Positions 50,944-62,365 of a DNA stretch of 64,000 nucleotides are shown piece by piece; position 1 is the first letter of the stretch, and every line of letters starts with the position of its first letter. The notes under the pieces were generated by a model, which ran no database searches, was not told the origin of the DNA, and saw only the letters and a list, made by a program, of their open reading frames with translations. The stretch spans positions 186,001-250,000 of the forward strand of contig NC_026495.1 in NCBI RefSeq assembly GCF_000328475.2. Reading direction: 5' to 3'. The position numbers and the translations under genes were made by a program. This stretch comes from Mycosarcoma maydis (Eukaryota; Basidiomycota; Ustilaginomycetes; Ustilaginales).

Positions 50944-52404
50944 ATGGCGAATCTTGCATCACACATGACGCCCGAGATGGATGACGCACCTGCATTCGTA
51001 TCCCAGCCCGCGCAGGCAGAAGAGGAAACATTCGAAGAGATCACCGGCCTCTCGACCAAAATCTACCATCACCTTGGTGTCGATACGCCATTCGACCCGC
51101 AACACCGCCTCGTCACATCCTACATCTTACCCGTGCCAGCACTCGCGATATTTCGCGTCATCGTAGCCATCTACATGCTTGTCACTGCTTTGGGCACTGC
51201 GGTCGCCGAAGGCATCGGTACGGTCACCTACTTCACCAGTCTCAGCTTTTGGGGTGACACGAGCTATTTCGTCATGTCGGCTGTCCACACGTGCTCCTTT
51301 TGGTATGCACTTCAACGATGGAAGAAGGCGAGCGTACAGCCGGGCAACGGTCGGATCGAGATGGTCGAAAAGGCCTATCCGCTCAATGGCGTCGGTCGGA
51401 TCGAGATCGCACGCCACAAGGCGGGTATCGATGCATTTGGCACGCAGCTTCACCAAGATATTGAAAGCGAGATGGCCTACCATAGAGGCTCTGAATTCGA
51501 GATCGGATCGAGATACCCTCGTTCTCTGCTCAGTCGCTCCTTTTCTCGTCCACTTCAGGTGTGCCACACTCTCCTCGTTTCGACCATCTCGTCGTTCCCG
51601 CTGATGGTCACAGTCATTTTTTGGTCGGTGCTAAGCGGTCCCACCTCTCTCGCTGATCCTTACTCTATCTTTGCTAACATCGGCAAGCACACGCTCAACT
51701 ACGTGCTTACCATGGTCGACCTCGTTATCCTCTCGCGCACACCCTTGCGTCCCTGGTGGCACCTCGTATTCCTCATCATCTTGCTCGCTCTTTATCTCGG
51801 TATTGTCAAAATTACCTACGACCGCTTCCACGTCTGGGTGTACGGCTTTTTCAACGTGCAGCAATTCGGCGTGCCGCTCGTGGTTATGTTCAGCTTGCTG
51901 CTCGGTGTTTTCGTAGTAGCCTCGTTCTGCGTGAGCCAAGGGCTGATCTTGCTTCGCGAGTTTGTCGCGGCTCGAGTGCAAAAGAGCGGTCAATGGGGTA
52001 GCGCCAAAGCTGTTGGTGTGCCAGACGACGCTTGCATCCCTACGATGCGCGGTCCTGGACCACTGGGTGGCGGTGGAAGACGCACGAAAGCAGGTCACGA
52101 TGTGATCCACCTCCGCGGTCGATTCCCTTGCAACGCACTTACTGGCCGAAGATCCAGCGGCATCGTAGTCGACGATATCCACATCCACGCGCTTTCAGCA
52201 CTAGGCGGTTCAGAATCCAACGTCGACGAAGCGACCAAGTCGGTTGCACTCGACCGCTTCCAGCCCCGCTCAATCCGCTTTGCTGGCGACGTAGATAACA
52301 CCCACATTTATAGATCCGCAAGCATCACCGACGTGCCGAACCCAGACGCCGGCTCGAGCCAAGCCCAATTCCTTCGCCCTGTCGCATGGCAGCATCCAGT
52401 TTAA
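50944..52404 (+). CDS. Multi-pass membrane protein of unknown function
   Basis: 486 residues, uninterrupted. A soluble acidic N-terminus (~1-55) is followed by about six hydrophobic segments: ~57-90 (YILPVPALAIFRVIVAIYML), ~97-122 (YFTSLSFWGDTSYFVMSAVH), ~205-232, ~255-295 (two, separated by TPLRPWWH) and ~310-335. A ~70-residue hydrophilic loop lies between segments 2 and 3. The C-terminal ~140 residues are soluble and polar. The order of a helix, a YFT-x-x-x-x-W-G segment and HTCSFW recalls the FAR-17a/AIG1 and rolling-stone families, but I cannot confirm membership. No signal peptide; likely an endomembrane or plasma-membrane protein. No function is assigned. Confidence 0.85.
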   Translation: MANLASHMTPEMDDAPAFVSQPAQAEEETFEEITGLSTKIYHHLGVDTPFDPQHRLVTSYILPVPALAIFRVIVAIYMLVTALGTAVAEGIGTVTYFTSLSFWGDTSYFVMSAVHTCSFWYALQRWKKASVQPGNGRIEMVEKAYPLNGVGRIEIARHKAGIDAFGTQLHQDIESEMAYHRGSEFEIGSRYPRSLLSRSFSRPLQVCHTLLVSTISSFPLMVTVIFWSVLSGPTSLADPYSIFANIGKHTLNYVLTMVDLVILSRTPLRPWWHLVFLIILLALYLGIVKITYDRFHVWVYGFFNVQQFGVPLVVMFSLLLGVFVVASFCVSQGLILLREFVAARVQKSGQWGSAKAVGVPDDACIPTMRGPGPLGGGGRRTKAGHDVIHLRGRFPCNALTGRRSSGIVVDDIHIHALSALGGSESNVDEATKSVALDRFQPRSIRFAGDVDNTHIYRSASITDVPNPDAGSSQAQFLRPVAWQHPV

Positions 52405-52735
52405 CAGTCGTCGATCCTTTTTTCTCGTCATCTCCGTGATTCACATTCACGATTCACACGATACAACTTGGCAGCTTGCTATTTAAAGTCGTGATTGCAT
52501 GATGATTGCACGATTTCCCCTCACCATGTCAAGCGCAAACACATTCACGATTCACGATTCGTTGTTGTTGATACATATGTGTAAATTAAACCATCTATCG
52601 TATGTCTCGGCGTTTCCGTTCCACGTGTGCCTGCGCTTCGTGCCGTTGTAAGAAGCCGCTTGCAATTGCACAGCTGCGGTACACAGTTGCGGACGCGGAC
52701 ATCTCGCGCTATGTGGGCCCAGCGTGCTGCCAGCA
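52405..52735. other. Convergent spacer, membrane protein / Zn2Cys6 factor
   Basis: 331 bp between convergent stops; 7-base words in both orientations near 52437-52460 and 52540-52560. Nothing else seen. Confidence 0.6.
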
Positions 52736-55175
52736 TCAGAGCGAGCGCAAGAACCCATCCAGCGCATCAAAGAACAGCGGCGTTCGTCTCAAGTGGTCGT
52801 CATCACCTAACAAGATATTTTTGTACACCTGTAACGCCGTTCCCTCGCCGACCCCGCCCAAGTGCGCATCCAATTTGTCGTTTTGATCCAACTCGGTGCT
52901 AGCCACCTCGCCATCTTCGTTCTTGATCCTAGGACCATCCCTCAAAGTCACCGCTTTTCTCTCGAATGCATCCAAAAGAATCTCCTCCACCAATTGTCGC
53001 ATGCCCTTTGTCCACGGTGGAATCTTTCCTAAGCGGTTGGGTGCTGCTTCTGCAGCGTGGGTCCACATGAGCAACAACGACGTTTTGGCGAGTCTTCTGG
53101 CTTCATTGTACTCCGCAGAGCAATTCGTGTAGTTAGACTGCGCGAGATAGTGCAAGTGAAGTGCAAGAAGCAGTGTAGCGTCGACCTTAACAAGGGTTAT
53201 GAGCGGTGAGAAGATTGATAGGTCGACATCAGAGATGGCCAGGATTCGTTGTATCGACAAAAGCGCTTCTCGGCAAGAGGCGACCAACGCTTGCTTACCG
53301 GCAAAAGAGTGTTTTTGTAAGCGGTACAAGTGGGGTCGAAGCAGTCGAATTCGTGTCCAGTGATAGATCACCAGTGCGAAATTATGCAGCATGCATCGAC
53401 TTTCGCCCGCCAGCTCTCGCATGCGTAAAAGGTGGGTCTGAGCGATGTCGTTCCATCCGTCCAGGATGTCGAGCAGATGTATGTCATCATCTGCTTGATT
53501 GACGGAAGGTGTCGGATGCGATTGCAAAACCCGCAATGCTTCCGCCAAGAACTGGAAGAAGTGGACGGAAACGCTGCTCAATCCGGCGCCCACCGGAAGA
53601 GCTATCGCTTCGCCATCGGGCAAATACGCTTCGTCTATGCCACACAGTTTCGACGTCCAGCTCGAATCATCCAAGCGCTCAGCCAGCGGGTACGGTGGCG
53701 TGGCGAACGAAAGATGCCATGTCAGGGAAACCCAGAGCATTCGAGCTGCTTCTCGAACTAGATGCGTCCGATCGGGGATGTTGGTTTGGATCAGCTCTCG
53801 TCGTTGAATCGAACTAGGGTGGCAGAGCGAGGAGAGTAGAGCCTGTTCTTCGGCGATGGCAAAGATCTCACCACCTTCGAAGTGCGCTTTACGCATGGCA
53901 GTGACGGCGCCGGTCCGGATGGTAACGTCATCGGGCTCCGAGGTGGTAGACCAGCGTTTGGCGTCGGTTTGGGCAGAAGAAAGCTGGTGCATGCTGATAG
54001 CTGTTGCGCTTTGGTAGCACTACATCGCCGTTGGAGCAAAGAGGGAAAGCATATCGAGGTCAGTACTATTGGAGGCGATTTCAGAGCGTATCGATTCTCG
54101 TTCTTACACTTTGAAGATGGTGCGAGGCAAACTTTGAGCGTCCTCGTCTGAGCTCGTAGAGGTAAAACAGAAACTCTGCGCAGACAGTATTGAGATTTGG
54201 CTCGTGTCGAAAATCGCTCATTGCGAGGAGCGCTTGGCAAGTAGCGTGCCATCTGTCGGTCATTTCTGGTACCTGTTCTGCGGTCAAAGCAATGCCTTCG
54301 CTGATGATCTCGTCGACGTGTTTGCAGTCGATCGCCGATACCATAAGTTCAAAGAGCAGCGCCAAAAAGGTAAGATCGACATCTGGCTCTTCGACCTGGC
54401 CCGTCCTCCAGTCGGAGATATCTCCGCGGAGATTGATGAGCTGCACACGGATCAGACGCCAACTGATACCGAGTGGCGATTTTGTCTCGAAGGTTCGCAG
54501 ACTGTCGAGCAGCACATTGACGACATGGTCGTTAGGTAGCAAACCAAGGACGAGCTTCGTTCGATCGTGTGTCGGTTCGCAAGCGAATGGGAACAGATTA
54601 CCTGCTAGTAGAGAGCTGATTGCATCGTCAGAGCCTTCACCGGTAGCATCACTGTTGGTATTTGCCGCATTGCTCGCTAGCAGGTTACCAGCTAGGCTTG
54701 GATCTCCTGCTGCAACAGCTGCTGCGGCTGCGGCTGCCGCCTGATTGCTGTTCAGCTGATCTACATTGAGAGGCCCAGCTGCGCCATATGCGGCAGAAAG
54801 CCCACCATTAGCAGCTTGACCATGTCGCATTTGCCGCGCCAAACGGTCAAGTACGGCGCGGGCTTGTGGACTTTGCAAGTTCAAATGGCCAGCGGCTGAA
54901 GTGCTTGGTTGCAAAGCAATGCCATAAACCTCCTTTGCAACTTCGTTTGCGAGATAGTCCGGACCCAAGTAGTGCTGTAAGGTCTCTGCGTCAGCCTCAT
55001 CTTCGTAGACGCAGTTGTCGGTGACGAGACGTCGACGCTGACAAGGCCCACACTCAGGTCGGACCTTGTCGCATTTCACTTTGCGTGCTTTGCATTGGAG
55101 ACAGGTGTTGACTTTGCGTCTCTTGTTGGCTTGTTTGTCGTCGTCAATTGGACGAGGGTGGTGAAGAGACGACAT
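52736..55175 (-). CDS. Zn2Cys6 fungal transcription factor, one intron
   Basis: Exons 55175-54108 and 54019-52736 give 783 residues. The 88-bp intron is gtaaga ... gatgtag, with a TACTGAC branch site; both ends are in phase 0, joining HHLQS to CYQSATAIS. The Gal4-type binuclear zinc cluster is N-terminal: Cys25, 28, 35, 42, 45 and 55, with a basic linker KARKVKCDK. After a polar Ala/Asn/Gly-rich stretch comes the fungal-specific regulatory region: ELMVSAIDCKHVDEIISEGI and RWHATCQALLAMSDFRHEP in exon 1, and further helices (VIYHWTRIRLLRPHLYRLQ, LALHLHYLAQ) in exon 2. Targets are unknown. No metabolic cluster surrounds it, so context gives no clue. A poly-Ala tract (8 Ala) lies near residue 150. 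The splice model is by eye; another acceptor 31 bp downstream could work only with a different donor phase. Confidence 0.87.
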
Positions 55176-58100
55176 GGCTAAACGACAGACTCAGTTGGAT
55201 GCTACTCAGCACGATCAAGTTCGATGATCGAGTTTTGCAAATCGTCGCGTCTACCTGTTTGGAACTACAGCCAGTCTCTGATCGCGAACGGAGGGCGAGA
55301 TCGTGTATACCGGTGTGCTGTTTGGCGACGTCGGGGATCGTCTGTAAAATTGCAGGAGCGTCGAGCAGCGAAGCAGTGAAGCAGCTAGGCTGTGATCACA
55401 GCCCAGCCGCTGCGTTGTTCCTCACGCGTCTCTTGACGAGGACACAATTGGTCGTGAGGGAGGACCGACGGACGGATGGATGAACGGATGGCACCCAACC
55501 CTCGCTTAGAATGGCCGGTTGGCTGCGCTGATTCGGATGCTGCGTTGTAGAGCAGGGGCGGACCGCTTTTTTTCCCCCTGGATGGGAAATCAGATGAATC
55601 GGCCGATGTTGTTCGGCCGGCGTTGGTGGCCTTGACGAACAAGCGGTATGGCTAAAACGTTTCTCTATTCGGCCAAGTCGTGAGTGCTGGGACGTATGAC
55701 CATCAAGGTACTCAAACGTGAATTTTACCCTTTGCGATTTACGATTCACAATTTTTTTTTTGATTTTTTTTTTTTGGCCTTGTGCCATGTGGAGCACATC
55801 CAAGACGCGACGCGAACCGAACCGAACCGGGGATCAAATTTCGAGAACGCCAACGCTGTTCTCGTACGAATACGTACGATTGTGATAGGTTTAGGAGCTC
55901 GACCTAACATGTGCGTTTGGTTTGAACCGCACGCTGTACGATCAAACGTGAGAGAGTCACAGAGTGTCGTTTGTCAATCAAGGATTAGCCCAACACCGAC
56001 ATCAGCCAGTCGTTCATAATTCAAGGCCAAGGCCAGGCCAGGACACCCTTCGATCCGTTCTTATGCAGACAAGTCAGAATCTCTATGGCTCGATGTCTGG
56101 GTGCCATCTGTGTCGCTGATCATTCAGCTAGGTCCGACTCGTCTTGGTTCATCTTGTTCGGGGCTTGAACTGCCTCGCTTACGACTGCATGCTTGGCGGT
56201 TGAACCTGTAATGTTTCTCGGTTGTCCAGATTTGGACGGAACGACGGCGATGTCGGTAATCACGAATGTGAGTCTAAGGCCCCACAAATTCGGTCCTAGA
56301 GCAACCAGAAAGGACCGGCCGCCAGCAGGCTAGCAGATGTGCTGATAAAAGCCCACCAATTCCTCCTTCATTGGAACGCTACCCGGCATCGCTCGAATCG
56401 CACATATACTGCAACTGCTGAGTGTCGTCTACCACTTTAATGACAGTCTTGGTAATAATATGAAGGGCCAAGGTGCGGCGCACAAAGGGTCCAGGCCCTG
56501 AACTTTTCTTCTTGTTAACTTACTCAACGGGGAAAAGACCGGTGATCATTCTGGGTAATGACTGAACGGATCGCTTCTTGTTCCTCGCTTGTACCAGGTT
56601 GTCAAACGTGTCAAGTAACTTGGTTTGTTGAGATGTTCCGAACTTGGTTGCAGCAGACACTTTGGGGTGAGATGACCGCATTCTGAATGTTGACAGCCCA
56701 ATCATAAATGGCAACAAGGCGTTCAAACGTGGAGCCATATGTTCACTAGCCTAGACTTGGCAAGCTACAAGTACCGATAGTCAACTAAACCTTATTGGAT
56801 ACCTCCGTGCATGCTGTGCATGTCACATCTGTTCTATTAATAACTGCCTTCTCCCGTACAAGTGATCGTGGTCGCGCACGTGGACCACACAAAGGTACTG
56901 AGAGTGATCGACAGCCGGTCGCCTGCCTTGCAACGTCCAGGCTCAGGCGGGTCGACAAAGTCTATGCATGAAACATGTGTTCGGAAACGGGTCTGCCCGG
57001 GTTGGATGTCGGGCTTGAGGCGTTATCGCTGCTGGTCGTGGGGGAAGTCTGTTAGGCTTGACTTGTGAGCGCATGCGCGCGTTTTGTAAGGAGAAAGAAG
57101 TGGTTGAGTTTCGATATGGCGCGACAGACATTCACGATGGTTCGCAGGTGAGGTTGAGCTAGAATTTTGGCTCGACTGAGCCGGCTGGAAATTGCGTTCT
57201 AACTTAGCAGTTTAGAGAACCAGTTCCATGTTCCGAGCCGCCGTGTATGCTGGTTTCCGATAGTATCCAGACCGGTGCGGCACAATGTGAAAGCATCTGG
57301 TTTGAAAGAGTGTTCAAACTCCGCCACGGCAGCGTCTAATATTTACAAGCGAGCTTTGATGGCCAAATTTTGGGTGCTGCTAGTCAGTCTTCAGTAAGAG
57401 GTTCCGAGGAGGTGGAACAAATACGTTTCAGGTGCCGACTCGTCGTTGCTGCTGCGAATGACACGTTTATGCAGGCTCTGAGGTGGAACAGAGAGACATG
57501 AAGGCGAAGGTGCTATACGAGCTTGGGATGAATCACGAATCTGCGTTGGTAGCCCTTAACCGCTCAAGGTCACTCACGCAAGACAATTCACGATTCGAAT
57601 TCGTCGAAGTTGGTCTTGGTGACAAAATTGGTGACTTTTTCGCAAGGATTTGGGAAAATCACAGAATAGACAGGAAAAGTAAAGTCAAGCAAGGAGGGTT
57701 GTAGGAATTGCAGGGACTTGAACGAGCTTGCCGAGCTGAGTCTGGAGTCGTGTTTCATGGCACTGGTTTTGTTTGCACAAATTGCACAATTGTAAACCAA
57801 CAAGCAGGTACCGATCGATCGGTAATAGCACGCTTTGCATGTTCGGGCCGTCGTTCAACATAAAGCATCGGAGCGCATATCGCCATTCGTAAATGTTGGC
57901 AACGACGCCGGTATCGCCGATTTCAAGTCGCCGCGGAGCAGAGATAGCGGAACACGAGGTATAACGGAATCTACTTACACCGGCTAACCCTGCCTGGGAT
58001 GGTTCAAGGTATCGTTCATCATGACTTCAGGAAAGACCTCACGCAGGTCAGGCTCCTTGTCGCATAGGTTCGGAGCCTGTCCGATGGCCTTCGTTACGAT

Positions 58101-58507
58101 TGGTCGTGGCTGGCATCGGCCATTCAATCAACGGAGTCGTGCCACGTCAGGCGGCGACCTGCAGCTTAAGGATCACTGGCGCGCGAACGATGCAAGGGAA
58201 AACAAAGACAAGCATCCAGTTTCCAGAATTCAGCATTTAGCATCCAGCAGCCAGCAGCCAGCACGAAGGGTTAAGAAACCAGTCAAGTCACTTTGTCACG
58301 ACTGTAGAGTAGGTTGATAATTAACCATGCTCAAACTTCGGACGACACGGAAGATTCCCAACATCCGCTTTTCATCATAGACATCGACATCAAAGTGGAA
58401 ATCTGCTTCGTCAACCCACCTGACAGTGCTCTCTTGGACATTTTGTGGGAACTTGACAAGTGTCTGTTTTAGCGATAGGGCGTGACGGATGGAACTTGAA
58501 TTGAGGT

Positions 58508-58536
58508 GCCCTGCCCTGCCCTGCCCTGCCCTGCCC
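58508..58536. repeat. Tandem CCCTG pentamer
   Basis: About five to six copies of CCCTG in the large intergenic region. A related CTCTG run lies about 430 bp downstream. Confidence 0.85.
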
Positions 58537-58936
58537 CTCTTCTCATTTTGAGCCAATTTGTGATCAAATGGCCGACGGCTGTTCCGGGGACGATGGAGCG
58601 ACTGTCGTCTCACCAACTCCGAAGTACCAGTTGTATGGCCGGCTAAGAGCGACGAGATGGGCATTTTTATCTTGTTTTGTGCAATTTTTGTTATTATTAT
58701 TAATAATTTGGTTTCGTTTTCCATCCTGGCCTCTCGCCTTGATGACCCATAAAGTTGTAGATTTTTGTGGAACGCCTTTGCACAGAATCCCGTTCTATCC
58801 GATCGCGCTGCACCCAACGGTCGCAACCGAGGCCTGTGTTCCCCTTTGACACAACGAGACTCGTAGATCCACACTTTAAACCTTGCTGCTGTTTTTAGCT
58901 TTCATCTTGTACACGAGTTCTCCATCGCCTGCCCGT

Positions 58937-58961
58937 TCTGCTCTGCTCTGCTCTGCTCTGC
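58937..58961. repeat. Tandem CTCTG pentamer
   Basis: About five copies of the pentamer CTCTG in the large intergenic region. Confidence 0.85.
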
Positions 58962-59819
58962 CGATTCCGTAGAGTCGGTCCCATTTTATTATCTTATTAT
59001 TATTATTAGTGCAGTCTAATGCATTTTCAACTAAGGGTTGGGATGTGCCTGTGCGCTAACCTACAATGGCAAAACGTTTTTGCTGGTGGTGTTAGCTCTC
59101 TTTCTGTGCTGATAACAGCATCGCACTTCTGCGGCTCTCGATTTCTTGAGGCCAACACCCAAGATTGGTGGGTTGCAATTCTTGAATGTTTGGTAAAGTC
59201 AGTCAGTACCATTCACGATTCACTTTTAGGCTTGTAAAATGCGAAACGTTGACGGTTGTCGAGAGAGGATACCAATGCCTAAATTTCACCTGACTGTTCC
59301 GTCTCGCTTGCCGCTCGGTTGCTTTGGCTCCTTCACGTGTGACAGCACTCTGTACAGTAATGTACAGTTGCCGTAAAACACAGTGACAAGTAGCAGCAGC
59401 CTTGCCTTGCTTTGCCATTCATGGTTTGGTCCTCGTGTCTCGTGTCTCGTGTCTCGCTGTTGAGCGTGTAGCGTCTCAGGTCTTAGCCTCTTGTCGCATG
59501 TGTCATGTACTACGCAATTCTCGCCTCGCTCGCTGCTGTCCTGTCCACCTTCCCCGTTTCCGACTCCGTCTAAGCCGCTCGCTCAATATCCATTATTTTT
59601 GGTCTATTCTATCTGTCACTTGACGCTTGGTTTTCCAGAGCCTCGTTACCGTCTCACGTCTGGATCGACTTTTCGCTTTTCCGCGTTGCTGATCTGACCG
59701 CCTCTGGATTATTCGCGATTGATGATGGACGATTGAATGCTGCCTCTTCTGACCCATCGTCTGTCGCTGGGCAACCAAGCTCTCTATCGCGCTTCTAGGT
59801 GCCTGGTCCGCATTCACGA

Positions 59820-60658
59820 TTTTCCACCGTCTCGCTCTTCTCCTCTTTCCCATCTCCCATCTCCCCTCTCCCCTCTCCCCTCTTTCCTGTCAAGCCTCTC
59901 TTCTTCTCTCCTCTCATCCTCCCGACCAAAAGACCCGTTCTTTTCTGCTAGTCTCTGTCCTTTTTTCTTTTGTTCCGCCTGATCTGGGTGGGCCTCGTCC
60001 TCGCCGGTCTCGTCATCAGTCCGACTGACCGACCGACAGACCGACCAACCAACGCAATCTGTCTCACTCCGTGTGTCCCCTAGCTCGTCCGACTCTCCCG
60101 CTGTCAACAAGCTGCTGCTGCTTCCTTCCTCTTCCGCTGCATGCAACATCCCTTACGATACATAGACCTACACCCGCCTAAGCTTCTTCTCATTTAATCC
60201 ATCCGGAGTCCTGTCTTGGTCGACTTCCCGTCTACGCTTCTCAACGCTCCGATATCAGCTAACAGCTCTCCTATAATTGTCGACGTCTTGGCTATCCGCT
60301 TGCAGCAAGAATCTCTCTCGATCGTTCTACTCGACATCCGCTTTGCGCGCATTGCGTACTCCCACACTTATACGTCCAGCTCTTCTGATCTGATACTCCC
60401 GGTCATCCGCCTCACTCAGCCTCGTTTGTCACACCACCCCTATCTCTGTCTTCTATCACCGCCAACTAGGATCGCACAGTTCTGCACAAAGTTCTCAAAC
60501 TCGGTGTCGTTCCACATCTTCACATCTTGCATCCCTATCCGCTCCCCACGCCAACTACAGCCACTATTTCTTGAGCGATTAGCCCATCATCTCTTTGGAC
60601 GAACATACACGACTTCGACTAGAGAGATCTCCCTTCAGCTTCTCTGCCTCCTCTCGCC
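59820..60658 (+). promoter_or_regulatory. Pyrimidine-rich promoter/leader region of the GATA factor gene
   Basis: More than 800 bp dominated by CT-rich runs (for example CTCCCATCTCCCCTCTCCCC near 59850), ending directly at the GATA gene start. Long CT-rich leaders are usual upstream of regulatory genes in smut fungi. The transcription start cannot be located. The region contains small upstream ATGs, so translational control is possible but unproven. Confidence 0.4.
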
Positions 60659-62365
60659 ATGTCTGCTTCATACCCACTCATCAACTCTCCCCGCTCCGCT
60701 GTTGGTCGCCATCCCGAGATGCCTTACATGCCTCGTCCCAAACGCCCCGACTCTGCCCAACACGATTTTCCAGGCGCACGCAGTCTCCTCGACCCTGCAT
60801 CCAGATTCCAGGATATCAGCGATGAGCCTACATTCATCCCCACCTCGCTCGGCGAACATCTGTTGGAGCGTACCTATCTTGAAGATGTCGTACGTCCTCT
60901 CGTCCGTGCTCTCGTCAAGGCTCGTATGACGCACGGCATCAATGGTGAAGGCGCTTCGGAAAACTCGCAGGCGTATGTCGATCTCGAAAAACTTCGCCGC
61001 GAACTCGAACGATCCACTCAGCGCGCTCGTCATGCCGAACAAGAACGTGATGACCTCGCCCGTCGTCTCGATCTCGCAGGTGTCCCTGAGATTTCACGCG
61101 AACGAGCTGAGCGTCAACCCGAACATTTTGGGCCTAGCGACCTCACCTCGAGCTCATCCAGAAGCCAAGCCGTGGCGCTCAAACGTTCTCGTCACAGCGA
61201 TTACGAACAACGCTCCTCTGCGCCGATCACAAACACTGTTTCGGTCAAGGTAGTGCACAGCGATGGGCCCGCCGCCTCGATGAAGGTTTCTTCCGATGCT
61301 TCGCAAAACATGCCGCTCGACATGGTTCAGAGAAACCACCCTCTGATGACCACCGAGCAAATGTCTCCACCGCCTTCTCTGGCTTATGGCCATTCGGGCC
61401 CTCCTCGACATCAAGCTTTTGTCGAAATGCACCCTGATTCGCACGAGGCCGATCCGCGCCCACTGGCTCGTATGCAGCAGATTTCCGGCTCGGCACTCGA
61501 AGCCGACTATGCGTATCCCGACGAGCGAGCACCAGACCGTTACGGTATGCCGCCCGCTCAGTCAGCGCACCGTCCGCCTATCTCGCGCTTCAGTGGGATG
61601 GGCGGTGTCAGATCGCCTCCAAGCAGCAGCGCCTATCTTACATCCAGCAGTGAGCGTTCGTCGGTGCCCACTTTGACCACCTATCCTTCCACATCGTCCT
61701 CTGGCTCGTTTGCAGCAGCGCACTATTCTGGCGTCCACCCGTACGACCACGAACCTGCCGACGAGATGGAGCGTTCTCGCAAGATGGCACGTACGCGCCC
61801 AGGAGAACCAATGGACCACCTGGCGCCCGGACGTCCCCTTGGCGGCGGCGGTACTCCACTGTCGAACAACTACATTGTTACACCATCCTCCGAGTCGACG
61901 AACTATCCCGTACGCAAACTCGCCTCGACCAAGAACCGCACCTGTTCCAACTGTGCAGCTCCTCACGATGCCAAGTTCCGACGTGGCCCCAATGGTCCCG
62001 GTACGCTTTGTGACCGATGCGGATCGCGATGGAAAAAGTTCAAAGAGCAAGAATCCGCGGGCAAGCGTGAGTCTCAACAGCCACACGATCTCGGCGGTGT
62101 CTCTGCTTCTGCCGCTGCTGGTGTGGCTGCGGCATCCGCCAATGCTAGATTGAGTTCAAACAGTGCCAGCTCTCAATCGCCCATGGAACCAGGAACAGTC
62201 CGAGCGGACGAATCCAGCGGTGCCAATGGAAACGGAAGGCGCAGTTCTGCGCTGGTCTCTCCAAATCAAGAAGTTGGCAATTCCACCGCTCCAGTAGAGA
62301 CTACCAGTAACAGCCAGCTGGCAAGGGAAAGGAGTGCGAGCGTTGATCAGCTCATGGATGAGTAA
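60659..62365 (+). CDS. GATA-type zinc finger protein
   Basis: 568 residues, uninterrupted. A short coiled segment (~108-140, LEKLRRELERSTQRARHAEQ) lies in the N-terminal half. A single GATA-type finger is at Cys429-Cys432-Cys451-Cys454 (CX2CX18CX2C), within KNRTCSNCAAPHDAKFRRGP ... LCDRCGSRWKKFKEQ. The 18-residue loop matches the fungal White-collar-like (type IVb) class; the usual Trp before RRGP is Phe here, and the usual LCNACG is LCDRCG. No PAS domain or second finger is present. The rest is Ser/Pro/Gln-rich and disordered, with a tail of phosphorylatable Ser (SSNSASSQSPM). Such proteins bind GATA sequences in promoters; targets are unknown. ATG 60659 follows a long CT-rich leader and the CTCGCC context. 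Confidence 0.9.
   Translation: MSASYPLINSPRSAVGRHPEMPYMPRPKRPDSAQHDFPGARSLLDPASRFQDISDEPTFIPTSLGEHLLERTYLEDVVRPLVRALVKARMTHGINGEGASENSQAYVDLEKLRRELERSTQRARHAEQERDDLARRLDLAGVPEISRERAERQPEHFGPSDLTSSSSRSQAVALKRSRHSDYEQRSSAPITNTVSVKVVHSDGPAASMKVSSDASQNMPLDMVQRNHPLMTTEQMSPPPSLAYGHSGPPRHQAFVEMHPDSHEADPRPLARMQQISGSALEADYAYPDERAPDRYGMPPAQSAHRPPISRFSGMGGVRSPPSSSAYLTSSSERSSVPTLTTYPSTSSSGSFAAAHYSGVHPYDHEPADEMERSRKMARTRPGEPMDHLAPGRPLGGGGTPLSNNYIVTPSSESTNYPVRKLASTKNRTCSNCAAPHDAKFRRGPNGPGTLCDRCGSRWKKFKEQESAGKRESQQPHDLGGVSASAAAGVAAASANARLSSNSASSQSPMEPGTVRADESSGANGNGRRSSALVSPNQEVGNSTAPVETTSNSQLARERSASVDQLMDE

Larger units (their letters stand above)
55176..60658. other. 5.5 kb intergenic region, no gene recognised
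   Basis: The largest gap between genes here, lying between the divergent Zn2Cys6 and GATA factor genes. Frames are short and featureless. It holds poly-T runs near 55752-55775, CCCTG repeats (58508-58536), CTCTG repeats (58937-58961), a TTATTATTATTA stretch near 58990, sparse 7-base words (near 56260, 57530, 57587, 59212, 59715, 59811), CTGTACAG near 59350, and a strongly CT-rich 59820-60650 that looks like a promoter/leader for the GATA factor. No tRNA seen. Confidence 0.45.

Noticed and set aside
53791..54252. Separate gene between the two parts of the Zn2Cys6 factor
   Set aside because: It disappears once the 88-bp intron at 54020-54107 is removed; the two flanking frames join in phase.
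58296..58874. 192-codon frame on minus in the large spacer
   Set aside because: Begins with GTG, crosses the CCCTG repeat (giving RAGQGRAG) and has no recognisable domain.
58500..58990. Pentamer repeats as telomeric or centromeric DNA
   Set aside because: Only five or six copies each, not TTAGGG-like, and embedded in unique sequence.
60216..60929. 237-codon frame on plus overlapping the GATA gene start
   Set aside because: It is in a CT-rich leader, out of frame with the GATA protein, and has only Ser/Leu/Pro low complexity.
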